Notes under the pieces: model-generated
The model's input: only the letters and a program-made list of their open reading frames with translations
What the model was told of the DNA's origin: nothing
The model's database searches: none
Made by a program: the position numbers and the translations under genes
Source: Chitinophagaceae bacterium UBA1946
Lineage (GTDB): Bacteria; Bacteroidota; Bacteroidia; Chitinophagales; Chitinophagaceae
Direction of reading: 5' to 3'
Length of the DNA stretch: 64,000 bases
NCBI GenBank assembly: GCA_002336815.1
Contig: DDEU01000088.1
Span: 143,030 to 207,029, forward strand
Shown: positions 18,028 through 26,010 of the stretch, in pieces
Position numbering within the stretch: position 1 is the stretch's first letter
How the letters are laid out: each line of letters opens with the position of its first letter

Positions 18028-19581
18028 ATGAGCCAGCGTTTTACAGATTCAGGAATAGAAATAAAGGAGCTGTACAGCAGCGCAGATATCAGTAACATTG
18101 AACAAAGCTTACCGGGCATTTTTCCTTTTACAAGGGGCGTACAGCCTGATATGTACCGTGGCAAACTCTGGACCATGCGCCAGTATGCCGGTTTTAGCAC
18201 TGCTGAAGAAAGTAACAAAAGGTATCATTATTTATTATCGCAGGGCGTAAGTGGCTTAAGCGTAGCTTTTGATCTTCCTACACAGATCGGGTACGATAGT
18301 GACCATGTATTGTCAGAAGGTGAAGTGGGTAAAGTAGGAGTAGCCATCGATAGCATAGAAGACATGGAGATATTGTTTGACAAAATAAAACTGGAAGACG
18401 TTTCAACGTCAATGACCATCAACGCAACCGGCTTTATTTTACTGGCCATGTATGTGGCCCTGGCAAAAAAACAGGGTGCCGATATCAAAAAAATTTCCGG
18501 AACCATACAAAATGACATTTTAAAAGAATACGCTGCAAGAGGCACTTATATCTATCCTCCAAAAGCATCTATGCGTATCATCACTGATATTTTTGAATGG
18601 TGTGCAGCCGAAGTGCCCAAATGGAATACCATTTCTATTTCTGGCTATCATATACGGGAGGCCGGCAGCACTGCGGTGCAGGAAATTGCTTTTACGCTTG
18701 CCAATGGAAAAGCTTATGTAAAAGCAGCCATTGAGAAAGGAATGGACATCAATGTTTTTGGTAAACGCCTCTCCTTCTTTTTTAATGCCCATAACAATCT
18801 TTTTGAAGAAGTGGCCAAATTCAGGGCAGCAAGAAAAATGTGGGCCACCATTATGAAAGACCTGGGTGCAACAGATACCAAAGCAATGATGCTGCGTTTT
18901 CATACGCAAACCGGCGGCGCTACTTTAACTGCACAGCAACCCATGAACAATATTGCCCGGGTGACCATTCAAACACTGGCGGCAGTATTGGGCGGCACGC
19001 AGAGTTTACATACTAACGGCTACGATGAAGCGCTTAGCCTGCCTACCGAAGAAGCTGCCAGGATAGCACTGCGTACACAGCAAATTGCCGCATTTGAGAG
19101 CGGAACGGCTGACACTGTTGACCCATTGGCCGGAAGTTATTTTGTAGAAAGCCTTACCAAAGAAGTGGAAGACAATGCCTGGAAACTGATTGAAAAGATC
19201 GATGCCATGGGTGGCAGTGTTGCTGCCATTGAACAGGGTTATATGCAGGAAGAGATCGCCCGGAGCGCTTATGAATACCAGCAAAAAATTGAAAGTGGCG
19301 AAAAAGTGATCGTAGGCGTAAACAAGTTCCAGATTGAACATGAAACAAAAGTGCCGTCCTTTAAGATCGATGACAGCATACGGCAGGTACAGTCTGAAAA
19401 AATAAAAAACCTGAAGGCAAAGAGAGATAATAGTAAAGTAACAGACTGCCTGCAACGCATTAATGCGGCAGCTTTGAATAGCACTAACCTGATGCCGGTA
19501 GTGCTGGAAGCCGTTGAAAATTATTGCACGCTGGGAGAGATAGCAGATGAATTGAGGAAGGTGTTTGGCGAATTCAAATAA
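18028..19581 (+). CDS. Cobalamin-dependent acyl-CoA mutase, large subunit (methylmalonyl-CoA mutase family)
   Basis: This 517-residue protein is the TIM-barrel substrate-binding subunit of a B12-dependent acyl-CoA mutase, a family that interconverts branched and straight acyl-CoA (for example methylmalonyl- and succinyl-CoA). It lacks the C-terminal B12-binding domain, so it must pair with a separate small subunit that is not in this window. Conserved residues include RQYAGFST (51-58; Y53), SMRII (R183) and ISGYH (H208). In methylmalonyl-CoA mutase the equivalent Tyr and Arg contact the substrate carboxylate, so methylmalonyl-CoA is the likelier substrate than isobutyryl-CoA. That is an inference from two residues. 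It converges with aroQ after a 12-bp gap, with no hairpin terminator. Confidence 0.88.
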   Translation: MSQRFTDSGIEIKELYSSADISNIEQSLPGIFPFTRGVQPDMYRGKLWTMRQYAGFSTAEESNKRYHYLLSQGVSGLSVAFDLPTQIGYDSDHVLSEGEVGKVGVAIDSIEDMEILFDKIKLEDVSTSMTINATGFILLAMYVALAKKQGADIKKISGTIQNDILKEYAARGTYIYPPKASMRIITDIFEWCAAEVPKWNTISISGYHIREAGSTAVQEIAFTLANGKAYVKAAIEKGMDINVFGKRLSFFFNAHNNLFEEVAKFRAARKMWATIMKDLGATDTKAMMLRFHTQTGGATLTAQQPMNNIARVTIQTLAAVLGGTQSLHTNGYDEALSLPTEEAARIALRTQQIAAFESGTADTVDPLAGSYFVESLTKEVEDNAWKLIEKIDAMGGSVAAIEQGYMQEEIARSAYEYQQKIESGEKVIVGVNKFQIEHETKVPSFKIDDSIRQVQSEKIKNLKAKRDNSKVTDCLQRINAAALNSTNLMPVVLEAVENYCTLGEIADELRKVFGEFK

Positions 19582-19593
19582 CTCACCATCAAC

Positions 19594-20019
19594 CTAAACA
19601 AGCTTATCGAAAAAATATTCTACGGCCAGTTGATATCCTTTCAATCCAAGCCCGCTGATCACTCCAATGCTTTTGCCTGACACATGCGAAAGCTTACGAA
19701 AATCTTCCCGGCCAAAGATATTGGAGATGTGTACTTCAATAACCGGTGTTGTTATGGCTGCAATGGCATCACCCAATGCCACAGAAGTATGTGTATACCC
19801 ACCCGGATTGATAACGATACCATCATAACTAAAACCAAGCCTTTGTATCTCGTTGATCAGTTCTCCTTCAACATTGCTCTGGAAATAATGAAAGCTTACC
19901 GCAGGAAAAGCCGCTTTCAATTCTTCAAAGTACTCCTCAAATGATTGCTTGCCGTACACTTCCGGCTCTCTTTTACCAAGCAGGTTGAGGTTAGGCCCGT
20001 TAAGGATAGCGATCTGCAT
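19594..20019 (-). CDS. aroQ: 3-Dehydroquinate dehydratase, type II
   Basis: This 141-residue enzyme converts 3-dehydroquinate to 3-dehydroshikimate, step three of the shikimate pathway to aromatic amino acids. The family signature is clear: NGPNLNLLG at the N-terminus, catalytic R17 and Y22 (GKREPEVYG), INPGGYTHTSVAL with the substrate-binding Asn and His, and VEVHISN-type sequence near the C-terminus. The length matches the ~145-residue type II family. The ATG at 20019 (MQIAILNGPN) was chosen because the longer frame would need a TTG start and would overlap the upstream gene. It lies 13 bp downstream of the DUF4230 gene and may be co-transcribed with it. Confidence 0.94.
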   Translation of the reverse strand: MQIAILNGPNLNLLGKREPEVYGKQSFEEYFEELKAAFPAVSFHYFQSNVEGELINEIQRLGFSYDGIVINPGGYTHTSVALGDAIAAITTPVIEVHISNIFGREDFRKLSHVSGKSIGVISGLGLKGYQLAVEYFFDKLV

Positions 20020-20032
20020 ATGCTGAATTTTA

Positions 20033-20623
20033 TTATTGCCCAAATGTACAAATCACTTTGAAACCAAGCGGCTTGTAATATTGCGTAAAAATATCGGTAA
20101 TGTGCGATGTTGCTTTTGCAATATAGGCTGTATTGCCAGACAATTGCTGGCGGGCAGCGATGTACATTTGCTGCTCGGCCCTTTTCATATCCTCTACCGT
20201 TGTATGACTGAACAGGCCTGTTTGGTTCATCGTTTCGATCTTATCCAGTTCCAGTTGCAGGCTCAGCATTTGTATGGCAGGAAAGGTTAACAGTACAGCC
20301 GTATCATTTTGACTAATGACCACCTGGCCCTTACTCATATCCACGCCATATTTGCATTTATACGGCACCGTTAGCTGCAATGTATTTTCCGCGAGGAAGT
20401 TTTTCACTCCCTCCCACCAACTGCTTTTTTCCCCGGCATTGCTCAATTTTACAGAAGTGGTACCACTAACTTCCAGGGCCGACAATTCTGCTATCTGTTG
20501 TACCAGTTGCTGGTTATTGATCACTGTTGATTGTATTTCTGTAGTGCCATTTCTCTTCCCCAAAAAATACATAGCACCGCATAAAGCCAGCAGTAAAATG
20601 ATGATGAGCGTGGAAGATTTCAT
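20033..20623 (-). CDS. DUF4230 domain protein, membrane-anchored
   Basis: This 196-residue protein has an N-terminal membrane anchor or uncleaved signal (residues 4-21, LIIILLLALCGAMYFLG), then a soluble DUF4230-like domain. The domain includes the family's pattern of a beta-rich region (VPYKCKYGVDMSKGQVVI) followed by long helices ending near KPLGFKVICTFG. The domain is widespread in Bacteroidota and Firmicutes and has no known function. It precedes aroQ by 13 bp on the same strand, which suggests co-transcription but not a role in aromatic synthesis. Confidence 0.75.
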   Translation of the reverse strand: MKSSTLIIILLLALCGAMYFLGKRNGTTEIQSTVINNQQLVQQIAELSALEVSGTTSVKLSNAGEKSSWWEGVKNFLAENTLQLTVPYKCKYGVDMSKGQVVISQNDTAVLLTFPAIQMLSLQLELDKIETMNQTGLFSHTTVEDMKRAEQQMYIAARQQLSGNTAYIAKATSHITDIFTQYYKPLGFKVICTFGQ

Positions 20624-20637
20624 TTGAACTTTTTTTG

Positions 20638-20963
20638 TTACATGAATTGAAACTAGCTACACTAATTCTTTAGTTCCTGTAATTCATCGCTGCTGGTTAT
20701 TGATCACGGCCGTTATATTGCTGCAGGAGCGTGAGATGTTTTATTTTTATTACACGAATTAAATCTAATTACACTAATTCTCAGGCCAATTCCCTGTTTA
20801 CAGTAATGCATCGCTGCCGGTTATTAATCAGGGCCAATATTTCTAAGTGAAACTGGGATACTTGATTTGTTTTTATTACACGAATTAAAACTAATAACAC
20901 TAATTCAATTTTTAATTCTATTTGCAATTCGTGTAATTCGTGACAATTGGTGCAATTAAATCA
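20638..20963. repeat. Tandem ~112-126-bp imperfect repeat and 9-nt word array downstream of carA
   Basis: A 31-bp core is present three times, at 20638-20668, 20750-20780 and 20876-20906. The last two copies differ at two positions. The spacer also repeats: a ~40-bp block with ATCGCTG(C)(T/C)GGTTATT at about 20680-20720 and 20803-20843. An inverted copy of the core's start (AATTCGTGTAA) lies at 20926-20936, inside an array of ~9-nt words with a CAATTCGTG-like consensus (20924-20963) that runs up to the carA stop codon. No gene and no terminator hairpin were seen here. Confidence 0.75.
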
Positions 20964-22064
20964 TTACCCCATCATCGCCATGAAATCATCGAATAAATAC
21001 CTGCTGTCATGCGGCCCCGGCGTGGCTTCAGGATGATACTGTACCGAAAATGCTTTCCTGCCCTTTAAACGGATCCCTTCTATGGAATCGTCGTTGAGAT
21101 TCACGTGTGTAATTTCAACATCAGCCGAATTTCTTACTTCTTCCGGTTTTACCCCAAAGCCGTGATTTTGCGTTGTGATCTCGCTTTTACCGGTTATGAT
21201 ATTTTTTACCGGGTGATTCAACCCACGGTGACCGTGGTGCATTTTAAAAGTTGAAATGCCGTTTGCCAATGCCAGCAACTGGTGGCCAAGACAAATACCG
21301 AACAAAGGTTTGTCAGCCGCCAATATCTGCTTTACAGTTTTTACTGCATAGTCCATTGGCGCAGGATCGCCGGGACCATTGCTGATGAAGTACCCGGATG
21401 GTTCAAATTCCTGCAGTGTTTCAAAACTGGTTTTCGCATTGTGCACTTTTACATAAGCACCTCTTTCCACCAAACAATTCAATATGTTTTTTTTGATGCC
21501 AAAATCCAGTACGGCCACCCTTGTGCTGCTCTCCGGGTTGCCCAAATAATACGACTCCTTCGTGGAGACCACAGAAGCCAGTTCCAAACCATTCATCGAG
21601 GGAACTTCACTTAGCATTTCCCTCAATTTTTCTACATCGGTAATCGCAGATGATATGATGCAATTCATCGCTCCCTGTGTTCGAACATGCGCCACCAACG
21701 CTCTTGTATCTACTCCATCAATTGCCACTACGTTTTGCTTTTCAAAATACTCCTGCAGGGATCCATCAGCCATCATTCTCGAAAACTGTTCTTCGAGGTT
21801 TCGGCCGATAACGCCTTTTACTTTTACGCTGTCGCTTTCCACATCAGCCGCCAGCACGCCATAATTACCCACATGCACATTGTTCATGATCAGCACCTGG
21901 CCATAATAACTCGGGTCGGTAAAAACTTCCTGGTAGCCGGTCATGCCGGTATTAAAACAGATTTCGCCGGTGGTGGTACCAATTGTACCAAATGCTTTTC
22001 CATACAGTAATGTTCCGTCTTCGAGCAACAATACAGCAGGTTTTCTTTCCAGTTTATCAGGCAT
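20964..22064 (-). CDS. carA: Carbamoyl-phosphate synthase, small (glutaminase) subunit
   Basis: This 366-residue subunit hydrolyses glutamine and channels ammonia to the large subunit CarB for carbamoyl phosphate, the precursor of pyrimidines and arginine. An N-terminal CPSase small-chain domain (residues 8-~140, with LEDGTLLYGKAFG and the FNTGMTGYQE motif) precedes a class I glutamine amidotransferase domain. The catalytic triad is visible: C258 in GICLGHQ, and H344 and E346 in QYHPEA. CarB is not in the window. The length is normal for the family. There is no hairpin terminator; a word array abuts the stop codon instead. Confidence 0.96.
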   Translation of the reverse strand: MPDKLERKPAVLLLEDGTLLYGKAFGTIGTTTGEICFNTGMTGYQEVFTDPSYYGQVLIMNNVHVGNYGVLAADVESDSVKVKGVIGRNLEEQFSRMMADGSLQEYFEKQNVVAIDGVDTRALVAHVRTQGAMNCIISSAITDVEKLREMLSEVPSMNGLELASVVSTKESYYLGNPESSTRVAVLDFGIKKNILNCLVERGAYVKVHNAKTSFETLQEFEPSGYFISNGPGDPAPMDYAVKTVKQILAADKPLFGICLGHQLLALANGISTFKMHHGHRGLNHPVKNIITGKSEITTQNHGFGVKPEEVRNSADVEITHVNLNDDSIEGIRLKGRKAFSVQYHPEATPGPHDSRYLFDDFMAMMG

Positions 22065-22212
22065 AGTAATGAATTGTTTTGCAAAGAAATGAATAGAATA
22101 ATTTATAAGGCAAATATTTTTTACACACCGGCTTCAACCTTCAAGGTCTCCTCCTTAAGTTAACAAAAACTTTAGTTGACATATCGCATGCTCACTTTCA
22201 GGGGTGGGATAT

Positions 22213-22245
22213 AAAAAAACTCCGGTAGTAAATTACCGGAGTTTT
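22213..22245 (-). terminator. Intrinsic terminator of the alpha operon
   Basis: A 12-bp stem (22216-22227 with 22234-22245, 6-nt loop) with a T run on the minus strand lies 23 bp past the rplQ stop. It closes the infA-to-rplQ operon. Confidence 0.9.
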
Positions 22246-22267
22246 AATTATCTGAATCAAATCATGA

Positions 22268-22804
22268 TTACTCTTCTGTTTTGGTTTCAGCCTCAGTTGA
22301 AGGCGATTCTTCAGTTGTTGCTTCAGCAGCATCAGCTTTCGGAGCAGCTTTCTTTTTAGCAGCACCACTTCTTCTTGTTTTCTTAACTGGTTCTTCGGCG
22401 GCAGCTTTTGCAACTGTTTTACCGTAGATTTCGTTAAAGTCAACCAGCTCTATCAGGGCCAGTTCTGCGTTATCACCTGTTCTTGCACCCAGTTTGATAA
22501 TGCGGGTGTATCCACCGGGACGGCTTGCTACTTTTGGACCCACTACCGTGAACAATTCTTTCACAGCCAGTTTATCGTTCAAATAGCTGAACACGATACG
22601 GTGATTGTGCATGATCGCTTCTTTGCTTGCAGTGTTCTTGGTTTTGGTGATCAATGGCTCAATGTAAGTACGTAAAGCCTTTGCTTTGGCCAGGGTAGTG
22701 GTGATCTTTTTGTGTGTGATCAACTGGCTACCCAGGTTAGCCAATAACGCTCTTCTGTGAGAAGCGGTTCTGCTTAAATTGTTGTTCTTGTTTCCGTGAC
22801 GCAT
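22268..22804 (-). CDS. rplQ: 50S ribosomal protein L17
   Basis: L17 is a structural protein of the large ribosomal subunit. The core (residues 1-~120) has the family start MRHGNKNNNLSRTASHRRALLANLGSQ-type sequence, and a T-R-I-I-K-L-G-A-R motif near its end. Beyond the core is a C-terminal extension of about 50 residues rich in Lys, Ala and Glu (~125-178), common in Bacteroidota L17 and probably disordered. It is the last gene of the alpha operon, followed by a strong terminator at 22213-22245. Confidence 0.96.
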   Translation of the reverse strand: MRHGNKNNNLSRTASHRRALLANLGSQLITHKKITTTLAKAKALRTYIEPLITKTKNTASKEAIMHNHRIVFSYLNDKLAVKELFTVVGPKVASRPGGYTRIIKLGARTGDNAELALIELVDFNEIYGKTVAKAAAEEPVKKTRRSGAAKKKAAPKADAAEATTEESPSTEAETKTEE

Positions 22805-22870
22805 GACATGTTAATTTAATTCCTCTGCACCGTGTCAGGATTTGCAGAGTACTGGTGTTATTTATTTAGT

Positions 22871-22926
22871 TTGAAAATTTGATGATTTGAAAAACGAATC
22901 AATTCATTAGCAAATCATCAAATCAA
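22871..22926. repeat. Short-word inverted repeat after rpoA
   Basis: A perfect 13-bp inverted repeat (22877-22889 with 22911-22923, 21-nt loop) made of ~7-nt words such as AATTTGA and TGATTTG. It begins 3 bp past the rpoA stop codon, inside the operon between rpoA and rplQ. No T run follows, so it is not a standard terminator. Confidence 0.75.
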
Positions 22927-23922
22927 TTACTCATCATCTAATTTCAGCTTGCTGAGGTCCATACCAAAGCTCAGGCCTCTTTCCTGCAATACCTGCTCAA
23001 TTTCGCTCAATGATTTCTGACCGAAGTTCCTGAATTTCATCAGGTCTTCCTGCTCGTACTGAACCAGTTCGCTCAAAGAGTTGATCTTGGCAGCTTTCAA
23101 ACAGTTGAAGGCACGTACTGAAAGATCGAGGTCTTCCAATGGTGTTTTCAATACTTTACGCAATTGTAAAGTTTGTTCGTCAACCAGGTCTTCTTTTTTA
23201 TCTTCCTTGGTATCGAAAGTGATGTTTTCATCTGTGATGATCATCAAATGCTGAATCAGGATACGGCTGGCTTGTTTTACAGCTTCTTCAGGATGAATGG
23301 TACCATCGGTGATAACTTCCATGATCAGCTTTTCGTAATCGGTACGCTGCTCCACACGGGTGTTTTCAATATTGTACTTTACATTCTTGATCGGTGTAAA
23401 GATGGCATCGGTAGCGATATATCCAAAGTGAGAATTCTTTTCTTTGTTATCCTCAGCCGGAACATAGCCGCGGCCTTTACCAATGGTGATCTCGATATCA
23501 AGTTTAGCGCTGTTATCCATTACACAAATGATCAATTCAGGATTCATTACTTCAAAAGTAGGAGAAGCCTCACCGATCATACCGGCAGTGAATTCAGTTT
23601 TATTTTTGATAGAAAGGGTGATCTTTTCGGTGTTCACTTCATGCTCCACTTTCTTCTTGAAACGTACCTGCTTTAAATTCAGGATTACTTCAGTTACATC
23701 TTCCGTGATACCTTTTATGGTTGCAAACTCGTGGTCAGCACCGGCAATGTTGATACCGATGATAGCATACCCTTCGAGAGAGTTAAGCAGCACACGGCGC
23801 AAAGCATTACCAATCGTTACACCATATCCTGGTTCTAACGGCCGAAACTCAAACTGTGCTTCAAAGTCATTTGCTTTTTGAAGAACAATCTTATCGGGTT
23901 TTACGAAATTTAATATGCCCAT
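22927..23922 (-). CDS. rpoA: DNA-directed RNA polymerase subunit alpha
   Basis: This 331-residue subunit dimerises to nucleate RNA polymerase assembly. The N-terminal domain (about 1-235) includes the EPGYGVTIGNALRRVLL motif of the dimer interface. The C-terminal domain (about 255-320) has the helix-hairpin-helix DNA- and activator-binding fold (LDLSVRAFNCLKAAKI ... FRNFGQKSLSEIEQVL). Length and order are typical. It lies between rpsD and rplQ in the alpha operon, and a short-word inverted repeat sits directly after its stop codon. Confidence 0.97.
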   Translation of the reverse strand: MGILNFVKPDKIVLQKANDFEAQFEFRPLEPGYGVTIGNALRRVLLNSLEGYAIIGINIAGADHEFATIKGITEDVTEVILNLKQVRFKKKVEHEVNTEKITLSIKNKTEFTAGMIGEASPTFEVMNPELIICVMDNSAKLDIEITIGKGRGYVPAEDNKEKNSHFGYIATDAIFTPIKNVKYNIENTRVEQRTDYEKLIMEVITDGTIHPEEAVKQASRILIQHLMIITDENITFDTKEDKKEDLVDEQTLQLRKVLKTPLEDLDLSVRAFNCLKAAKINSLSELVQYEQEDLMKFRNFGQKSLSEIEQVLQERGLSFGMDLSKLKLDDE

Positions 23923-23949
23923 ATTAATTGTTTGTTTTTGTTAGCATTT

Positions 23950-24060
23950 AAAAAGTCAAAAGGTAAAAGTCAAAAAATCAAAAAAGAACTCTAAGTACTT
24001 AAAAAGGATTCTATACAAGCAGACTCCAATTTTTACTTTTGATTTTTTACTTATTACTTA
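23950..24060. repeat. Heptameric word array after rpsD
   Basis: The left arm (23950-23986) consists of 7-nt words of type AAAAGTC or AAAAGGT. The right arm (24030-24060) has complementary words such as CTTTTGA and CTTATTA. The arms form an imperfect inverted repeat of about 16 bp around a ~43-nt loop. The right arm runs into the rpsD stop codon (24054-24056). Confidence 0.75.
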
Positions 24061-24659
24061 CTGTACAATTCCACGATCAACTGCTCCTTGATGTTTTCAG
24101 GAACACTTTCTCTTTCGGGGTAAGCGATGAATGTACCCTTCTGTTCAGTTTCATTAAAATCTATCCAGTTGAACTTTGTATTCTTACCACGGATGGCACT
24201 GGTAATAGATGTATTGGCTGCGCTCTTGTTTTTTAATCCAACAGTATCGCCTGGTTGTAATGAATAAGAAGGAACGTTTACCACTTCGCCATTTACAGTA
24301 ACATGCTTGTGACTAACTAACTGGCGGGCAGCCTGGCGGCTTGGGGCAATACCCATACGGAAAACGGTGTTATCCAAACGGGCTTCCAGTAATTTAATGA
24401 GGTTTTCACCTGTTACGCCTTTGCGCCTTGAAGCTTCATCAAATGTTTTGCGGAACTGTTTTTCCAGCAATCCATAAGTGTATTTAGCTTTTTGTTTTTC
24501 ACGTAACTGTAAAGCGTATTCGCCTAAGGTTTTACGTTTACGGTTAGCACCGTGAATACCGGGAGGGTTACTGTTTTTTGTTAACCACTTGCCGTTGCCT
24601 GTGATAGGCTCTCCAAATATCCTGGAGATCTTGGTCTTTGGACCTGTGTACCTTGCCAT
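24054..24659 (-). CDS. rpsD: 30S ribosomal protein S4
   Basis: This 201-residue protein binds 16S rRNA early in small-subunit assembly and is a translational regulator in some bacteria. The N-terminus (MARYTGPKTKISRIFGEPI) and the S4 RNA-binding domain (about 92-155, RLDNTVFRMGIAPSRQAARQ) are clear. The N-terminal part lacks the zinc-binding cysteines of the C+ form, so this is the zinc-free type. It follows rpsK in the alpha operon, and a heptameric word array reaches its stop codon. Confidence 0.97.
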   Translation of the reverse strand: MARYTGPKTKISRIFGEPITGNGKWLTKNSNPPGIHGANRKRKTLGEYALQLREKQKAKYTYGLLEKQFRKTFDEASRRKGVTGENLIKLLEARLDNTVFRMGIAPSRQAARQLVSHKHVTVNGEVVNVPSYSLQPGDTVGLKNKSAANTSITSAIRGKNTKFNWIDFNETEQKGTFIAYPERESVPENIKEQLIVELYSK

Positions 24660-24773
24660 AGTTTTATTTCATTTCGATTTTTTTTGAAACGGAGCGCAGA
24701 TCGGTAAAAAATCGTAAAAAATTAATCTGTCTCCCTTTGTTAAATGAACCGTATGGCGATTCAATATATTGTC

Positions 24774-24810
24774 GTTCAAACGTTGGAACGTTTAAACGTT
24801 TAAAACGTTA
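24774..24810. repeat. 8-nt word array after rpsK
   Basis: Words of about 8 nt with a GTTTAAAC-like consensus run from 24774 to the rpsK stop codon. The stretch includes a perfect 14-nt palindrome (AACGTTTAAACGTT, 24787-24800) and an 11-bp inverted repeat with one mismatch and a 2-nt spacer (24774-24784 with 24787-24797). Confidence 0.75.
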
Positions 24811-25224
24811 TTAAACCCTGCGTTTCTTTGGAGGACGGCAACCATTGTGTGGCAATGGCGTTACGTCTTTGATCATGTTGATCTCAATACCAGACTGAGA
24901 CAAAGAACGGATAGCACCTTCACGGCCTGATCCCGGTCCTTTTACAAATACGTCAACTCTTTTTAAACCTGCGTCGAGTGCAGTTTTAGCTGCATCTGCT
25001 GCTGCCATCTGGGCTGCATAAGGCGTATTTTTCTTACTGCCTTTAAAGCCCATTTTACCAGCGCTGCTCCAGGAAATAACCTGTCCGCTTTTATTGGTTA
25101 AACTGATGATGATGTTGTTGAAACTTGCAACGATGTGTGCATCTCCGTAACTGTCAACTTTTACGATCCTTTTCTTTGCGGCTGCTTTGCCGGATGCGGC
25201 CTTACCGCCTTGTGCTTTTGCCAT
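24811..25224 (-). CDS. rpsK: 30S ribosomal protein S11
   Basis: This 137-residue small-subunit protein contacts mRNA near the exit (Shine-Dalgarno) region of the platform. The conserved core is present (DAHIVASFNNIIISLTNKSG, KGSKKNTPYAAQMAA, GSGREGAIRSL) together with the C-terminal signature DVTPLPHNGCRPPKKRRV. The N-terminal ~20 residues are rich in Lys, Ala and Gly. It sits between rpsM and rpsD, with an 8-nt word array directly after its stop. Confidence 0.97.
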   Translation of the reverse strand: MAKAQGGKAASGKAAAKKRIVKVDSYGDAHIVASFNNIIISLTNKSGQVISWSSAGKMGFKGSKKNTPYAAQMAAADAAKTALDAGLKRVDVFVKGPGSGREGAIRSLSQSGIEINMIKDVTPLPHNGCRPPKKRRV

Positions 25225-25333
25225 GTGTAATTAAAATAGGTAATCTTTAAAAAATAGTTCCCTTTCCAGGGTATGAAGCAACCTCCTGCAGGCTGGTGCG
25301 ATCCGGTTCGCTTCAAAAAAACAAGCCTTATAA

Positions 25334-25395
25334 AGTTATGAGTTAAGAATTATGAGCCTGAACCCTTAATTCTTAACTCTCAATTTTTAACTCAA
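25334..25395. repeat. Heptameric word array with perfect inverted repeat after rpsM
   Basis: A perfect 13-bp inverted repeat (25340-25352 with 25367-25379, 14-nt loop) is built from 7-nt words: GTTATGA and GTTAAGA on the left, CTTAATT and CTTAACT on the right. More words of type TTTAACT continue up to the rpsM stop codon at 25396. Confidence 0.8.
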
Positions 25396-25776
25396 TTACT
25401 TCTTAGCTACTTTCTTCTTACCGGCAACTGTCTTACGTTTACCTTTACGGGTACGGCTGTTGGTACGGGTACGCTGTCCACGTAGCGGCAATCCTTTACG
25501 GTGACGCAGGCCACGGTAGCAGGCGATATCGAGCAAGCGCTTGATGTTCATCTGTACTTCACTACGCAAAGCACCTTCCGTTTTAAATTCGTTGTTGATA
25601 ACGTTACGGATGGCGGTTTGCTCATCATCATTCCACTGGTTCACTTTTTTATCATAGCTGATACCAGCTTTGTCTAAAATGTAACGGGCAGTTGACTGGC
25701 CTATTCCAAAAATATAGGTCAGGCCTATTTCGCCTCTTTTGTGTTTTGGTAAATCTATACCGGCAATACGAGCCAT
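25396..25776 (-). CDS. rpsM: 30S ribosomal protein S13
   Basis: This 126-residue protein lies in the small-subunit head and contacts the P-site tRNA and 50S bridges. The family N-terminus (MARIAGIDLPKHKRGEIGLTYI-type) and the motif YRGLRHRKGLPLRGQRTRTN are intact, and the C-terminal tail is strongly basic. It is encoded after rpmJ in the alpha operon. A heptameric word array follows its stop codon directly. Confidence 0.97.
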   Translation of the reverse strand: MARIAGIDLPKHKRGEIGLTYIFGIGQSTARYILDKAGISYDKKVNQWNDDEQTAIRNVINNEFKTEGALRSEVQMNIKRLLDIACYRGLRHRKGLPLRGQRTRTNSRTRKGKRKTVAGKKKVAKK

Positions 25777-25818
25777 ATTATTTGTTGAATTTTATAATGT
25801 TGAATTACGAATACTTTT

Positions 25819-25840
25819 GTCAGGCTGAGCCTGCCGAAGC
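25819..25840. repeat. Short palindromic element after rpmJ
   Basis: The element contains CAGGCT-G-AGCCTG (25821-25833), a near-complete palindrome, then CCGAAGC up to the rpmJ stop codon at 25841. I recall this type of sequence as a frequent intergenic motif in Bacteroidota, but could not check. It differs in base composition from the AT-rich word arrays nearby. GTTGAATT occurs twice at a 15-nt spacing in the same gap, around 25788-25812. Confidence 0.6.
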
Positions 25841-25957
25841 TTAACCCTGGCGTTGCTTAAAACGTGGATTTTTTTTGTTGATCACGAAAAGAACACCTTT
25901 TCTCCTTACGATTTTGCAATCAACACTTCTTTTCTTGATTGAAGCTTTAACCTTCAT
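25841..25957 (-). CDS. rpmJ: 50S ribosomal protein L36, zinc-free form
   Basis: This 38-residue protein is too short for most ORF callers but is clear from translation: MKVKASIKKRS at the start and NPRFKQRQG at the end. In the zinc form of L36 the ligands are C11, C14, C27 and H33. Here they read S11, C14, N27 and F33, so zinc binding is lost, as known for C-minus L36 paralogs. It lies between infA (53-bp gap) and rpsM in the alpha operon. Confidence 0.96.
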   Translation of the reverse strand: MKVKASIKKRSVDCKIVRRKGVLFVINKKNPRFKQRQG

Positions 25958-26010
25958 TGTTGTACCTTTTTACTTGTTATGGTTATTGCAGATCAACGAC
26001 CTGCATGTTA

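Noticed and set aside
20020..20043. Upstream TTG as the start of aroQ
   Set aside because: It would overlap the upstream gene and add residues before the conserved MQIAILNGPN start.
24781..24810. Palindromic stretch after rpsK as an intrinsic terminator
   Set aside because: It lies inside the ribosomal operon and lacks a GC-rich stem with a T run.
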